Shown here piece after piece: positions 39,145 to 46,804 of a stretch of DNA of 64,000 nt. The translations under genes and the position numbers were made by a program. The notes beneath the pieces are model-generated. The model did not search any database. It had not been told where the DNA came from and saw only the letters and a program-made list of their open reading frames with translations. Source of the stretch: JAWVYT01 sp964605205 (GTDB taxonomy: Bacteria > Gemmatimonadota > Gemmatimonadetes > Longimicrobiales > RSA9); NCBI GenBank assembly GCA_964605205.1, contig CAZSBL010000001.1:1-64000 (forward strand), read 5' to 3'. Each line of letters begins with the position of its first letter. Position 1 is the stretch's first letter.

Positions 39145-41895
39145 ATGGTAGAGCTGCCCGAGAAGACCCGACCTCGCCTGTACCTCATCGATGGCTACGC
39201 CCTGATCTACCGGGCGTTCTTCGCCATGATCAGCCGGCCGCTGATGACGTCGAAGGGGGAGAACACGTCGGCGGCGTTCGGCCTCACCCGGTTCCTGCTG
39301 AAGCTGCTGGACGAGTATCAGCCCGATTATCTGGGCGTGGTCATGGACTCGGGAGACAGCGAGCGGACGGAGATCTACCCCGAGTACAAGGCCACGCGGG
39401 AGAAGATGCCCGATGAGCTGCGGGCCAGCCTGCCGCGGATCCGGGAGCTGGTGGAGGCGTTCCGGATCCCGATCCTGGAGCTGGAGGACTACGAGGCGGA
39501 CGATGTGATCGGGACCATGGCCCGGCTAGCGGCGGAGGAGGGGGTGGAGACCGTCATCGTCAGTGGCGACAAGGACTTCTACCAGCTGATCAGCGACCAC
39601 GTGAAGCTGCTGAACCCGGGCCGGGGCGGGCAGTCGAACGTGGACGAGGAGTGGGTGGGGCCGGAGAACGCATCGGAGCGGCTCGGCGTCCCGCCGGAGC
39701 ACGTGCGTGACTACCTGGCGCTGATCGGTGACAGCTCAGACAACATCCCCGGCGCTAAGGGGATCGGGCCGAAGACGGCGGTCAAGCTCATCGACCAGTA
39801 TGGCGGCATCGACGAGATCCTGGCCCACGCCGATGAGGTGAGCGGAAAGCGAGCTCGGGAGGCGCTCCAGGAGTACCGCGACGAGATCCTGCTGTCGAAG
39901 AAGCTGGTCACGATCATGGAGGAGCTGCCGGTGGAGCTGGACCTCGAGGCGCTGGAGGTGACCGGTCCGGACCGGGAGCGGCTCAAGGAGCTCTTCGCCA
40001 CCCTCGAGTTCCACGGGCTGGTCCGGGAGATCGCGGCGCCCGAGCCCGAGACCGAGCGGCTCGAGGCCGACTATCGGCTGGTGGCGTCGGCGGACGGCGT
40101 GGCCGAGCTGGCCGGGAAGATCGCCGAGCGGGGCTCGGCCTCGGTCCACGTCCTCGGCACGGCCGCCTCACCGCTCCAGGCCGGTGCGGTGGGACTGGCC
40201 ATCGGGTTGGAGCGGGGGCAGGGGTGGTACCTGCCGCTGGCGCACCGCCCGGCCGGCGAGCTTGACCTGGGCGGGCACCAGGGGATGAACCTCCCGTCGC
40301 TCTCCGAGGAGGCCATGCGTCCCTTGGCCGACGTCCTGGAGGACGATGTGGTCCGGAAGACGGGGCACGACCTGAAGTACGCGATGCTGGTGCTCCGGCG
40401 GGCCGGTGTGGAGCTGCGCGGGCTGGATTTCGACGTCATGATCGCGTCGTACCTGCTGGAACCGGGCCGGCGCGAACACGAGCTCGACTCGCTGGCGCTC
40501 CAGCACCTGGGGCACAGCGCCACGACCCGGGAAGACCTGTGCGGGAAGGGCCGAAGCGCCACCCCGGTGGCCGAGGTGGAGCTGGGCCGCGTACGGAACT
40601 ACGCGTGCGAGAAGGCCGATCTGGTGACACGGCTGCGGGAAACGCTGGAGCCGCGGCTCGACGAGTATCACCTCGGAGAGCTGTACGGCGAGATCGAGCG
40701 ACCGTTGATCCCGGTGCTGGCCGACATGGAGACGGCGGGGATCGGGATCGATGTCGGGTTTTTCGGGGAGGTCTCGGAGAAGCTGGAGCGGGAGCTGGAT
40801 CTCATCGAGGAGGACATCTACAAGGAGGCGGGTGAGGAGTTCAACATCAACTCCACGCCGCAGCTGCGGGAGATCCTGTTCGAGAAGCTGGAGCTGCCGG
40901 TCATCAAGAAGACCAAGACGGGACCGTCCACCGACGCGTCGGTCCTCGAGGAGCTGGCGCTGCAGGAACATCGGATCCCCACACTGATCCTCGAGTACCG
41001 ACAGCTCGACAAGCTCAAGAGCACCTACGTCGACGCGCTGCCGGCGCTCGTGAACCCGGACACGGGCCGGATCCACACCAGCTTCAACCAGGCCGTGGCG
41101 GCCACCGGTCGGCTCAGCTCAAGTGATCCGAACCTGCAGAACATCCCGATCCGTACGGAGGTGGGCGCGGCGCTCCGGAAAGGGTTCGTCCCCGCCGAGG
41201 GGATGCGGTTCGTGTCCGCCGACTACTCCCAGATCGAGCTCCGCGTTCTGGCCCACCTCTCCGGCGACGAGACCTTCACCCGGGCGTTCCGGTCCGACGC
41301 GGACATCCACCGCGAGACGGCTGCCCTGGTCTTCGAGGTGGAGGTCGAAGACGTCACAGCCGAGATGCGGGCAGCGGCCAAGACCATCAACTTCGCCACC
41401 ATCTACGGCATCGGGCCGTACGCCCTCTCGAAGCAGCTGGGAACCAGCGTGCAGGAGGCCAAGGACTTCATCGAGGGCTACTTCGAGCGGCTGCCCCAGG
41501 TCCGGGAGTACCTGGATCGCCAGATCGAGCGGGCGTACGAGGAGGGCTACGTCGAGACGCTCACCGGCCGGCGTCGCTACATCCCCGAGGTGAAGAGCAA
41601 CAACTACAACGTGCGCCAGTTCGGGGAGCGGGCCGCCACCAACGCGCCCGTACAGGGGAGTGCGGCCGACATCATCAAGATCGCCATGATCGACATCCAC
41701 CGGGAGCTGGCCGAGGGCGACGACGGCACCCGGATGCTCCTCCAGGTCCACGACGAGCTCCTCTTCGAGGCCCCGTCCGACGCCGTGGACGAGATCACGT
41801 CGCTCATCACCGAACGGATGGAAGCCGCCTTCGAGCTCGATGTGCCGCTGCGGGTGGAGGTGGGGGCCGGCGAGAGCTGGTACGAGTGCAAGTAG
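39145..41895 (+). CDS. polA: DNA polymerase I, proofreading residues lost
   Basis: A 916-aa family A polymerase used in repair and Okazaki-fragment maturation. The N-terminal 5'-nuclease (YLIDGYALIYRAFFAM, DYEADDVIGTMA, GDSSDNIPGAKGIGPKTA) is intact. The polymerase domain has motif A SADYSQIELR (Asp693), motif B RAAAKTINFATIYG and motif C QVHDELLFE (Asp870). The middle 3'-5' exonuclease-like domain is folded but dead: where E. coli has D355/E357 it has Leu337/Thr339, A413 replaces D424, and K490 replaces D501, with only Tyr486 kept. The situation is like Taq or Bacillus Pol I. Single gene, with no clear ribosome site. Confidence 0.96.
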   Translation: MVELPEKTRPRLYLIDGYALIYRAFFAMISRPLMTSKGENTSAAFGLTRFLLKLLDEYQPDYLGVVMDSGDSERTEIYPEYKATREKMPDELRASLPRIRELVEAFRIPILELEDYEADDVIGTMARLAAEEGVETVIVSGDKDFYQLISDHVKLLNPGRGGQSNVDEEWVGPENASERLGVPPEHVRDYLALIGDSSDNIPGAKGIGPKTAVKLIDQYGGIDEILAHADEVSGKRAREALQEYRDEILLSKKLVTIMEELPVELDLEALEVTGPDRERLKELFATLEFHGLVREIAAPEPETERLEADYRLVASADGVAELAGKIAERGSASVHVLGTAASPLQAGAVGLAIGLERGQGWYLPLAHRPAGELDLGGHQGMNLPSLSEEAMRPLADVLEDDVVRKTGHDLKYAMLVLRRAGVELRGLDFDVMIASYLLEPGRREHELDSLALQHLGHSATTREDLCGKGRSATPVAEVELGRVRNYACEKADLVTRLRETLEPRLDEYHLGELYGEIERPLIPVLADMETAGIGIDVGFFGEVSEKLERELDLIEEDIYKEAGEEFNINSTPQLREILFEKLELPVIKKTKTGPSTDASVLEELALQEHRIPTLILEYRQLDKLKSTYVDALPALVNPDTGRIHTSFNQAVAATGRLSSSDPNLQNIPIRTEVGAALRKGFVPAEGMRFVSADYSQIELRVLAHLSGDETFTRAFRSDADIHRETAALVFEVEVEDVTAEMRAAAKTINFATIYGIGPYALSKQLGTSVQEAKDFIEGYFERLPQVREYLDRQIERAYEEGYVETLTGRRRYIPEVKSNNYNVRQFGERAATNAPVQGSAADIIKIAMIDIHRELAEGDDGTRMLLQVHDELLFEAPSDAVDEITSLITERMEAAFELDVPLRVEVGAGESWYECK

Positions 41896-42057
41896 GTGGA
41901 GGCCGGCGGGGCGAGTGACGGGACGAGGATTCGGCGGCGAGTCACGCTCCGACCCCGATAGTCGTTATATTGTCAGCAGTCGCACCGGGTGCCCGACCCG
42001 GTGGGAGCCTCTGCCCCCGTGTGGATCCGGGCTCCGGTCCCTCTGATCCTCGCCATC

Positions 42058-43929
42058 ATGTCAGCAGCCCGTACACTCGTCCCCTTCCTGCTCGTCGCCT
42101 TCGCCGGTTGTGACGCCATCCTGGGTCCGCCCGATGACCCGGCCAGTATCCGTGTCCGGGCCGACCGGAGCTCCCTCGAATGGGTGGGCGAGACGGCGCA
42201 GGTGGAGGCCGAGGTGCGCAACGAGGACGGCGACGTCATCGGCAGCCCCACCGTGACCTGGACGAGTGGCGATTCCATCGTCGCGACCGTCGGTGAGACG
42301 GGGACCGTGACCGGTCGAGCCAACGGCGAGGTGTGGATCACCGGCCGGGCCGGTGGGGTGCGGGACTCCGTGCGGTTCACCGTGGACAGCCCGATCCCGT
42401 GCCTCCCGACGGGCACGCTGGCCGTGCCGGACACGGTGGCCGACGAGCTCGTGCCGGGGGAGTGCGGCCCCGAGGCGCGCTATACGGAGGTCTGGCAGAT
42501 CGAGGTGGAGGAGAGCGGCCTGATCACCCTCGACCTCACCAGCTCCGCGTTCAATGCGTTCCTCATGCTGCTGGATGACCAGGGCCAGGCGGTGGGCGCG
42601 GACAACGACAGTGGCGTGGCGTTCAACGCCCGACTCATGGTGGACCTGTTTCCGGGCACGTACTACGCGCTGATCGGACCGTATGCGATGGGCGTGGGCG
42701 GTCCCTACCAGCTGAGCGTCATCAGGGGCGCGCACCCGAGCCCCTGCCCACCCTCGGCCACGGTCTCGTTCCCCGACACCGTCAGCGGCACGACCGCTAC
42801 CGGGGCCTGCAGCTACGAAGGCTTCCTGATCGACGTTTGGCGGCTCGAGCTCGCCGACAGCACCGACGTGACGTTCCAGCTGGTGGGCGACGACTTCGGC
42901 ATGTACCTTGCCGTCACCGACACCATCGGCCGCTACCTCTTCGGCGGCTCACCGGGCCCGTCCGAAGGGAGCTGGGTCGAGCGCACGATCCCACCCGGCG
43001 CGTACGACATCTGGGCCGGCGCACGGGAGCAGGGCGTGGCCGGAAGCTACACCCTCCAGGTCAAGCAGGGACCCGCCGCCCTGAACTGCCCGACCACGGG
43101 CACCGTGGCGATCAACGGGACGGGTACGGGCGCCCTCACAAACGAGGACTGCTATGTCTGGTTCGCGCCCTCCGACGGGTGGACGCTCGAGGTGACGGAC
43201 ACGACCGAGCTGACCATGGCCGTCAACACCCCCGATCCTATCTATCCGGCCCTCCTGGTCGGGGACTCGGTGGGCGAGCTCGTGGGGATCGGGTTCCAGA
43301 ACATCGCCCGGTACGCCCGTCACGACACCACGCTGGTGCCGGGCAGCTACCGCGTCTGGATCCAGTCGGCCGACCTCGAGCCCGGCGACTACCAGCTGAG
43401 CGTGGTGGAGGCCGGGGAGATGGGTGCGTGCGAGCCGGGGGACGTGGCGGTCATCGACAGCACCTTCGAGGGCGCCCTCTCCACCACCGACTGCGCTCTC
43501 ATCGACGGACGCTACACTGACGGGTGGACACTCCAGGTCGACACCACCACTCACGTCACCATCGAGCTGGAAAGCGCCAAGTTCGATGCCTTCCTGATCG
43601 TGGTGGACTCGGCGGGCCACGCCGTGGGCCGCGATGATGACAGCGGCGATGGCACCGACGCCTCCATCACCCTCGAACTGGAGCCCGGCGCCTACACCCT
43701 CTGGGCTACGTCGTGGGCGGCCCACAGCATCGGCGGCTACCAGCTCACCCTGGCCACCGCCACCGCGAGCCTCCTCACCGATGGCGACGACGGCCAGGGC
43801 AAGACCGCGAGCGCCTGGCCGCCCACCCGTACCGGTCAGGATGCCGGGCCACTCCTGCTCCGGGACCGCCCGACGTGGGTCGAACGCCTGCGGATCCGGT
43901 CCGCCGGAACCATCGACCCGGGACGGTAG
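42058..43929 (+). CDS. Secreted lipoprotein with Big2-like and PPC-like repeats
   Basis: A 623-aa surface or periplasmic lipoprotein: signal ending in LLVAFAGC, an immunoglobulin-like Big2-type domain (residues 25-120; VTWTSGDSIVATVGETGTVTG-like), then four beta-sandwich repeats of about 110-120 residues resembling pre-peptidase C-terminal (PPC) domains. Each begins with C-P-x-x-x-T-V/L and includes a second Cys about 20 residues on, and ends with GxYxLW/SV (for example PGTYYALIGPY, PGAYTLWATSW). Repeats 1 and 4 share DDSG/DNDSG acidic loops, probable calcium sites. There is no enzymatic domain, so binding or adhesion is likely. The ATG at 42058 starts the lipoprotein signal; the frame opens 23 codons earlier. 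Confidence 0.85.
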   Translation: MSAARTLVPFLLVAFAGCDAILGPPDDPASIRVRADRSSLEWVGETAQVEAEVRNEDGDVIGSPTVTWTSGDSIVATVGETGTVTGRANGEVWITGRAGGVRDSVRFTVDSPIPCLPTGTLAVPDTVADELVPGECGPEARYTEVWQIEVEESGLITLDLTSSAFNAFLMLLDDQGQAVGADNDSGVAFNARLMVDLFPGTYYALIGPYAMGVGGPYQLSVIRGAHPSPCPPSATVSFPDTVSGTTATGACSYEGFLIDVWRLELADSTDVTFQLVGDDFGMYLAVTDTIGRYLFGGSPGPSEGSWVERTIPPGAYDIWAGAREQGVAGSYTLQVKQGPAALNCPTTGTVAINGTGTGALTNEDCYVWFAPSDGWTLEVTDTTELTMAVNTPDPIYPALLVGDSVGELVGIGFQNIARYARHDTTLVPGSYRVWIQSADLEPGDYQLSVVEAGEMGACEPGDVAVIDSTFEGALSTTDCALIDGRYTDGWTLQVDTTTHVTIELESAKFDAFLIVVDSAGHAVGRDDDSGDGTDASITLELEPGAYTLWATSWAAHSIGGYQLTLATATASLLTDGDDGQGKTASAWPPTRTGQDAGPLLLRDRPTWVERLRIRSAGTIDPGR

Positions 43930-44052
43930 CGCGCACTTCCTCGGTCGGACGTAGAATTTCGTCCGATTCCGCTATCGGAGTGCCCCATCCCGTGCGTTAT
44001 CCCTGTAGGTGACCGGCCCCGACAGGCGGGGCCCCAACCAGAGGAGGTACGC

Positions 44053-44454
44053 ATGGCACGATCCGTCAACAAGATCATCCTGGTCGGCAACGTGGGCCGC
44101 GATCCCGAGGTCCAGGCCACGTCCAACGGCCACAAGGTGGCCCACTTCTCGCTGGCCACCAGCCGCCGGTTCCCCAAGGAGAACGGGTTCGATGAGCGGA
44201 CCGAGTGGCACCGGCTCACCGTCTGGGATCGGCTCGCCGAGATCACCGAGGAGTACGTCCGCAAGGGCGACCGCCTGTACGTGGAGGGGCGGATGCAGTA
44301 CGACTCCTACGAGCGCGACGGCGTCACCATCCCCACCGCCGAGATCAACGTTCGCGAGCTGGTCATGCTCGGCTCCGCGTCCGGGCGCAACGTGAGCGGA
44401 GCCGACGTGGAGGCCGAAGCGGGGGCGGAGGAAGAGGAGCTGGTCGAGGCCTAG
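44053..44454 (+). CDS. ssb: Single-stranded DNA-binding protein, unusual tail
   Basis: SSB of 133 aa with one OB fold: NKIILVGNVGRDPEVQ, HFSLATSRRF, EWHRLTVWDRLAEI and RLYVEGRMQYDSYERDGV are the expected strands. After the fold there are only about 25 residues, ending GAEEEELVEA, an acidic tail without the canonical DDDIPF tip that recruits repair proteins. A second SSB may exist elsewhere in the genome. Ribosome site GAGGAGG. A small hairpin (TCGGACG/CGTCCGA, 43945-43966) lies between this gene and the lipoprotein gene upstream. It converges with the sigma-factor gene. Confidence 0.93.
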   Translation: MARSVNKIILVGNVGRDPEVQATSNGHKVAHFSLATSRRFPKENGFDERTEWHRLTVWDRLAEITEEYVRKGDRLYVEGRMQYDSYERDGVTIPTAEINVRELVMLGSASGRNVSGADVEAEAGAEEEELVEA

Positions 44455-44470
44455 GGGCTTCGGCAGGAAA

Positions 44471-44515
44471 CACGGAGGCACGGAGCGGGCTCACCCCCAA
44501 CTCCGTGCCTCCGTG
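44471..44515. terminator. Bidirectional inverted repeat between ssb and sigma gene
   Basis: CACGGAGGCACGGAG (44471-44485) and CTCCGTGCCTCCGTG (44501-44515) are perfect 15-bp inverted repeats around a 15-base loop. It stands between convergent genes and could stop transcription from both sides, though neither arm is followed by a T-run. The core resembles the dispersed repeat at 223-274, so it may be a member of that family recruited here. Confidence 0.6.
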
Positions 44516-44539
44516 CCCTCTATGAGCTGTTCCGTTCCC

Positions 44540-45400
44540 CTACTCGGCCGCCCAGAAGGTGCTCAGCGCCTCGCCGTCCGCGCTCTCCCGCAGCTTCTCG
44601 AATGCACGGTTCCGGATCTGGCGGATCCGCTCGCGGGTTACGCCGAGCAGTGAACCGATCTCTTCCAGCGTCCGCTCCTCGCCGTCATCCAGTCCGTAGT
44701 ACAGGTAGAGGATCTTTCGCTCCCGCTCGGTCAGGTACTTCTCGAACATCCGGTCCAGGAACTCCCGCCGCGCCTGGCTCTCGACGCTCTCCTCGATATC
44801 GTCGCTCTCGGCACCGGCGAAGCGCTCCCCGAACGAGGCGCTGTCCCGGTCACCCCGGTCGATGGGGGCGTCCAGCGAAAGCTCGGAGGCCGCCACGCGT
44901 CGGAGCGCCCGCACCGTCTCGATGGGCTCCTCCATGTGCTCCGCGATCTCCTGGTCCGTGGGCGAGCGGCCCAGCAGCTGCGTCAGCGCCGTCTCCGTGC
45001 GGCTCAGCTTCACCAGATTCGAGTTCTGGTTCAGCGGGATCCGCACCGAGCGAGTCTGCTCGGCCAGCGCCTGAAGCACCGTCTGACGGATCCACCAGAC
45101 GGCGTAGGAGATGAACTTCACGCCCTTGTCGGGATCGAACTTCTTCACCGCCTTCAGCAGGCCCTCGTTCCCGATGCACACCAGCTCCGCCAGGCCCAGG
45201 CCCCGGCCCTGGTACTTCTTCACGTACGAAATTACGAACCGTAGGTTCGCCGTCACCAGACGCTCCGCCGCCTCCTTGTCTCCCTCACGGGCCCGGGCGG
45301 CCAGCTCGCGCTCCTCCATCGGGTCTTCGATGAGCGGGTACTTCTCCACATCGAACAGGTACTGATCGAAAGAATCCGTCGCGCGCGAGTTCACGAACAT
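44540..45400 (-). CDS. RNA polymerase sigma-70 family factor, short RpoD-like (1)
   Basis: A 286-aa sigma factor with regions 1.2 (DSFDQYLFDVEKYPLIED), 2 (ANLRFVISYVKKYQGRG, KFISYAVWWIRQ), 3 and 4 (TLEEIGSLLGVTRERIRQIR), but no region 1.1 or long non-conserved insert. Regions 2.4 and 4.2 are close to those of primary factors, so it should recognise -35/-10 promoters; group 2 (RpoS/HrdB-like) is the fair label. It has its own promoter and an attenuator-like leader (45401-45582). A second factor of the same size is at 59250; the two differ enough to divide labour. It follows the BamA-to-DUF4126 operon on the same strand. Confidence 0.93.
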   Translation of the reverse strand: MFVNSRATDSFDQYLFDVEKYPLIEDPMEERELAARAREGDKEAAERLVTANLRFVISYVKKYQGRGLGLAELVCIGNEGLLKAVKKFDPDKGVKFISYAVWWIRQTVLQALAEQTRSVRIPLNQNSNLVKLSRTETALTQLLGRSPTDQEIAEHMEEPIETVRALRRVAASELSLDAPIDRGDRDSASFGERFAGAESDDIEESVESQARREFLDRMFEKYLTERERKILYLYYGLDDGEERTLEEIGSLLGVTRERIRQIRNRAFEKLRESADGEALSTFWAAE

Positions 45401-45406
45401 AAAGCG

Positions 45407-45508
45407 TTACCTCTCTCGGGAGAACGAAAAAGCAGCGAGCACGCTGGGCGATGGATGCTCGCTGCCTCTTGGGTTGGAATCCGAATGTTTGGACCGCAGA
45501 CAGAGCAT
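45407..45508 (-). CDS. Possible leader peptide of sigma gene
   Basis: A 33-codon frame starts at the ATG inside the antiterminator segment, runs through the terminator hairpin and stops six bases before the sigma ATG. The product would be rich in Ser, Arg and Pro and has no obvious run of one regulatory amino acid. The ribosome site is poor (CGGGTGCGG). A short frame like this can occur by chance; position is the only argument. Confidence 0.25.
   Translation of the reverse strand: MLCLRSKHSDSNPRGSEHPSPSVLAAFSFSRER
45424..45465 (-). terminator. Intrinsic terminator in leader of sigma-factor gene
   Basis: On the minus strand GCAGCGAGCA (45465-45456) pairs with TGCTCGCTGC (45441-45432) around 14 bases and is followed by CTTTTTCG (five T at 45431-45427). 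It stands between the promoter at 45554-45582 and the sigma ATG at 45400. An upstream segment GGATGCTC (45510-45503) is an exact complement of GAGCATCC (45460-45453), which includes much of the terminator's first arm, so two exclusive foldings are possible. Confidence 0.8.
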
Positions 45509-45553
45509 CCGCACCCGGAAGCCGTTGTGGGTAATCGGCCTGAAGAACACGCC

Positions 45554-45582
45554 AATATATACGAAACTGAAAAACGTGTAAA
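45554..45582 (-). promoter_or_regulatory. Promoter for sigma-factor gene
   Basis: Read on the minus strand: TTTACA (45582-45577), a 17-base spacer and TATATT (45559-45554). This is the clearest A+T-rich promoter in the window. Transcription would start near 45547, leaving a leader of about 147 bases before the ATG at 45400, containing the terminator described separately. Bases 45583-45719 upstream hold no gene. Confidence 0.78.
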
Positions 45583-45719
45583 CCCTCCCGGGCCCGCGCC
45601 GGCTCCTCCCCCCGGGCCAGTGCGGGGCAGGGTGCCAGATCGCGCCCGTGAAAACAGATGTTTTTGCGCGCGCTTTCGCGCGGCGGGCGGCGCGCGCGGT
45701 GCCCGGCTCTGGATGCGGC

Positions 45720-45842
45720 CTATGATGGCTGCGAGCCCCGCAGCTCGTCGAGGGCGAAGAAGCGTTTGATCTCGAGGTTGCCGGCCTCGAGGATGCGGTC
45801 GTTCATGCGCTCGCGGAACTCACAGAATTCGTTGACGCTCAA
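45720..45842 (-). pseudogene. N-terminal remnant of carboxymuconolactone decarboxylase-like gene
   Basis: A 40-aa frame that starts at TTG overlapping the TGA of the DUF4126 gene and reads NEFCEFRERMNDRILEAGN, then LEIKRFFALDELRGSQPS and stop. The first 33 or so residues resemble the start of AhpD/carboxymuconolactone decarboxylase-like proteins (RMNxxIL, IKRFFALD), but the frame ends where the family would continue with its CxxC catalytic part. It seems to be a truncated last gene of the operon. The next 140 bases (45583-45719) hold no continuation that I can find. Confidence 0.55.
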
Positions 45843-46804
45843 GCGGTTGCGGGGATCAGGTGTTGGATGGCCAGCTCGATCTCGGGTCCGTCTTTCAGGA
45901 GGAAGAGGGTGTAGGTCGAGTCGTCGTCGCCTTCGACGTGCAGGATCTCGGCCCAGACGCCGGGCCGGTGTTGGATCCGTCGGGGAGCGGGGAGGGCGAT
46001 GCGTCGTGCCCCGAACAGGGTTCGGTAGACGAATACGAGCCCGTGGACGGTGAGGACGAGCCAGCCGTTGCGGAAGGCCCCGGAGCCTTTCCGGCCGTGG
46101 AGTGCGGCGCGGGTCCCGTGGGGTGGCGCGGCGCCGAGGGGTGTATCATCGAGGAGGTGGCGGGCATAGCGCGGCATGTCTTCGAGCTCGCGCCATCGGG
46201 CGGGACGGAAGATGGAGCGGAGCCAGGCGGCGGTGGCGCGGGACCCGAGGCGGAACGCTCTCCAGATCCGGGGCCCGAAGAGGGTGGCGATGAAGAGGAG
46301 CACGCCGGCGGCGATGAGGGTGTAGGTGGGGAAGCGGAACGCGAGGACGGCGAAGGCGGCGGCGAGGATGTCCTCGCCCACGCTGATCCAGGGGTGCCAG
46401 CGAGTGCGGAGGGTGGCGTTGAGGGCCATGCGGCTTCCGGCCTTGGTGCCGTGGGCGGCGAGGGCCACGACGAGGGCGAGGGCGGCGCCGCCGGCCATGA
46501 TGGCGGCGGGCTGTCCCCACAGCGCGGCCACGGCCAGGAGCGCGGCGCCGGGGGCCCGGATGAAGGTGTGGACGGTATCCCAGAGGGAGTCGGCGTGGCG
46601 GATCTTGTCGATGACGGCCTCGACCATGTAGAGGGCCACGGCGCTGGCGATGACGATCCACCCTTCGAGGCCCTGGAGGCCGGTGGGGAGGGCGGGCAGG
46701 AGGTCGAAGCGGGAGAGGATGCCGAGGGCGGCCACGGTGAGGTAGAGGTTGAGGCCGCAGGCGACGGCCATGCCGACGAGCTGGCCGGCCATCACGAGGG
46801 TCAT
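45839..46804 (-). CDS. DUF4126-family membrane protein with soluble C-terminus
   Basis: A 321-aa protein. Residues 1-190 form about six hydrophobic helices matching the DUF4126 family (GMAVACGLNLYLTVAALGIL, YMVEAVIDKIRHADSLWDTVHTFIR); the rest is a soluble domain ending in EGDDDSTYTLFLLKDGPEIE. In the family the membrane part is uncharacterised. The ATG overlaps the ketoacyl synthase stop (ATGA, 46801-46804), so it belongs to the operon. It may move or protect the product made by the upstream enzymes, which is inference from position only. Confidence 0.82.
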   Translation of the reverse strand: MTLVMAGQLVGMAVACGLNLYLTVAALGILSRFDLLPALPTGLQGLEGWIVIASAVALYMVEAVIDKIRHADSLWDTVHTFIRAPGAALLAVAALWGQPAAIMAGGAALALVVALAAHGTKAGSRMALNATLRTRWHPWISVGEDILAAAFAVLAFRFPTYTLIAAGVLLFIATLFGPRIWRAFRLGSRATAAWLRSIFRPARWRELEDMPRYARHLLDDTPLGAAPPHGTRAALHGRKGSGAFRNGWLVLTVHGLVFVYRTLFGARRIALPAPRRIQHRPGVWAEILHVEGDDDSTYTLFLLKDGPEIELAIQHLIPATA

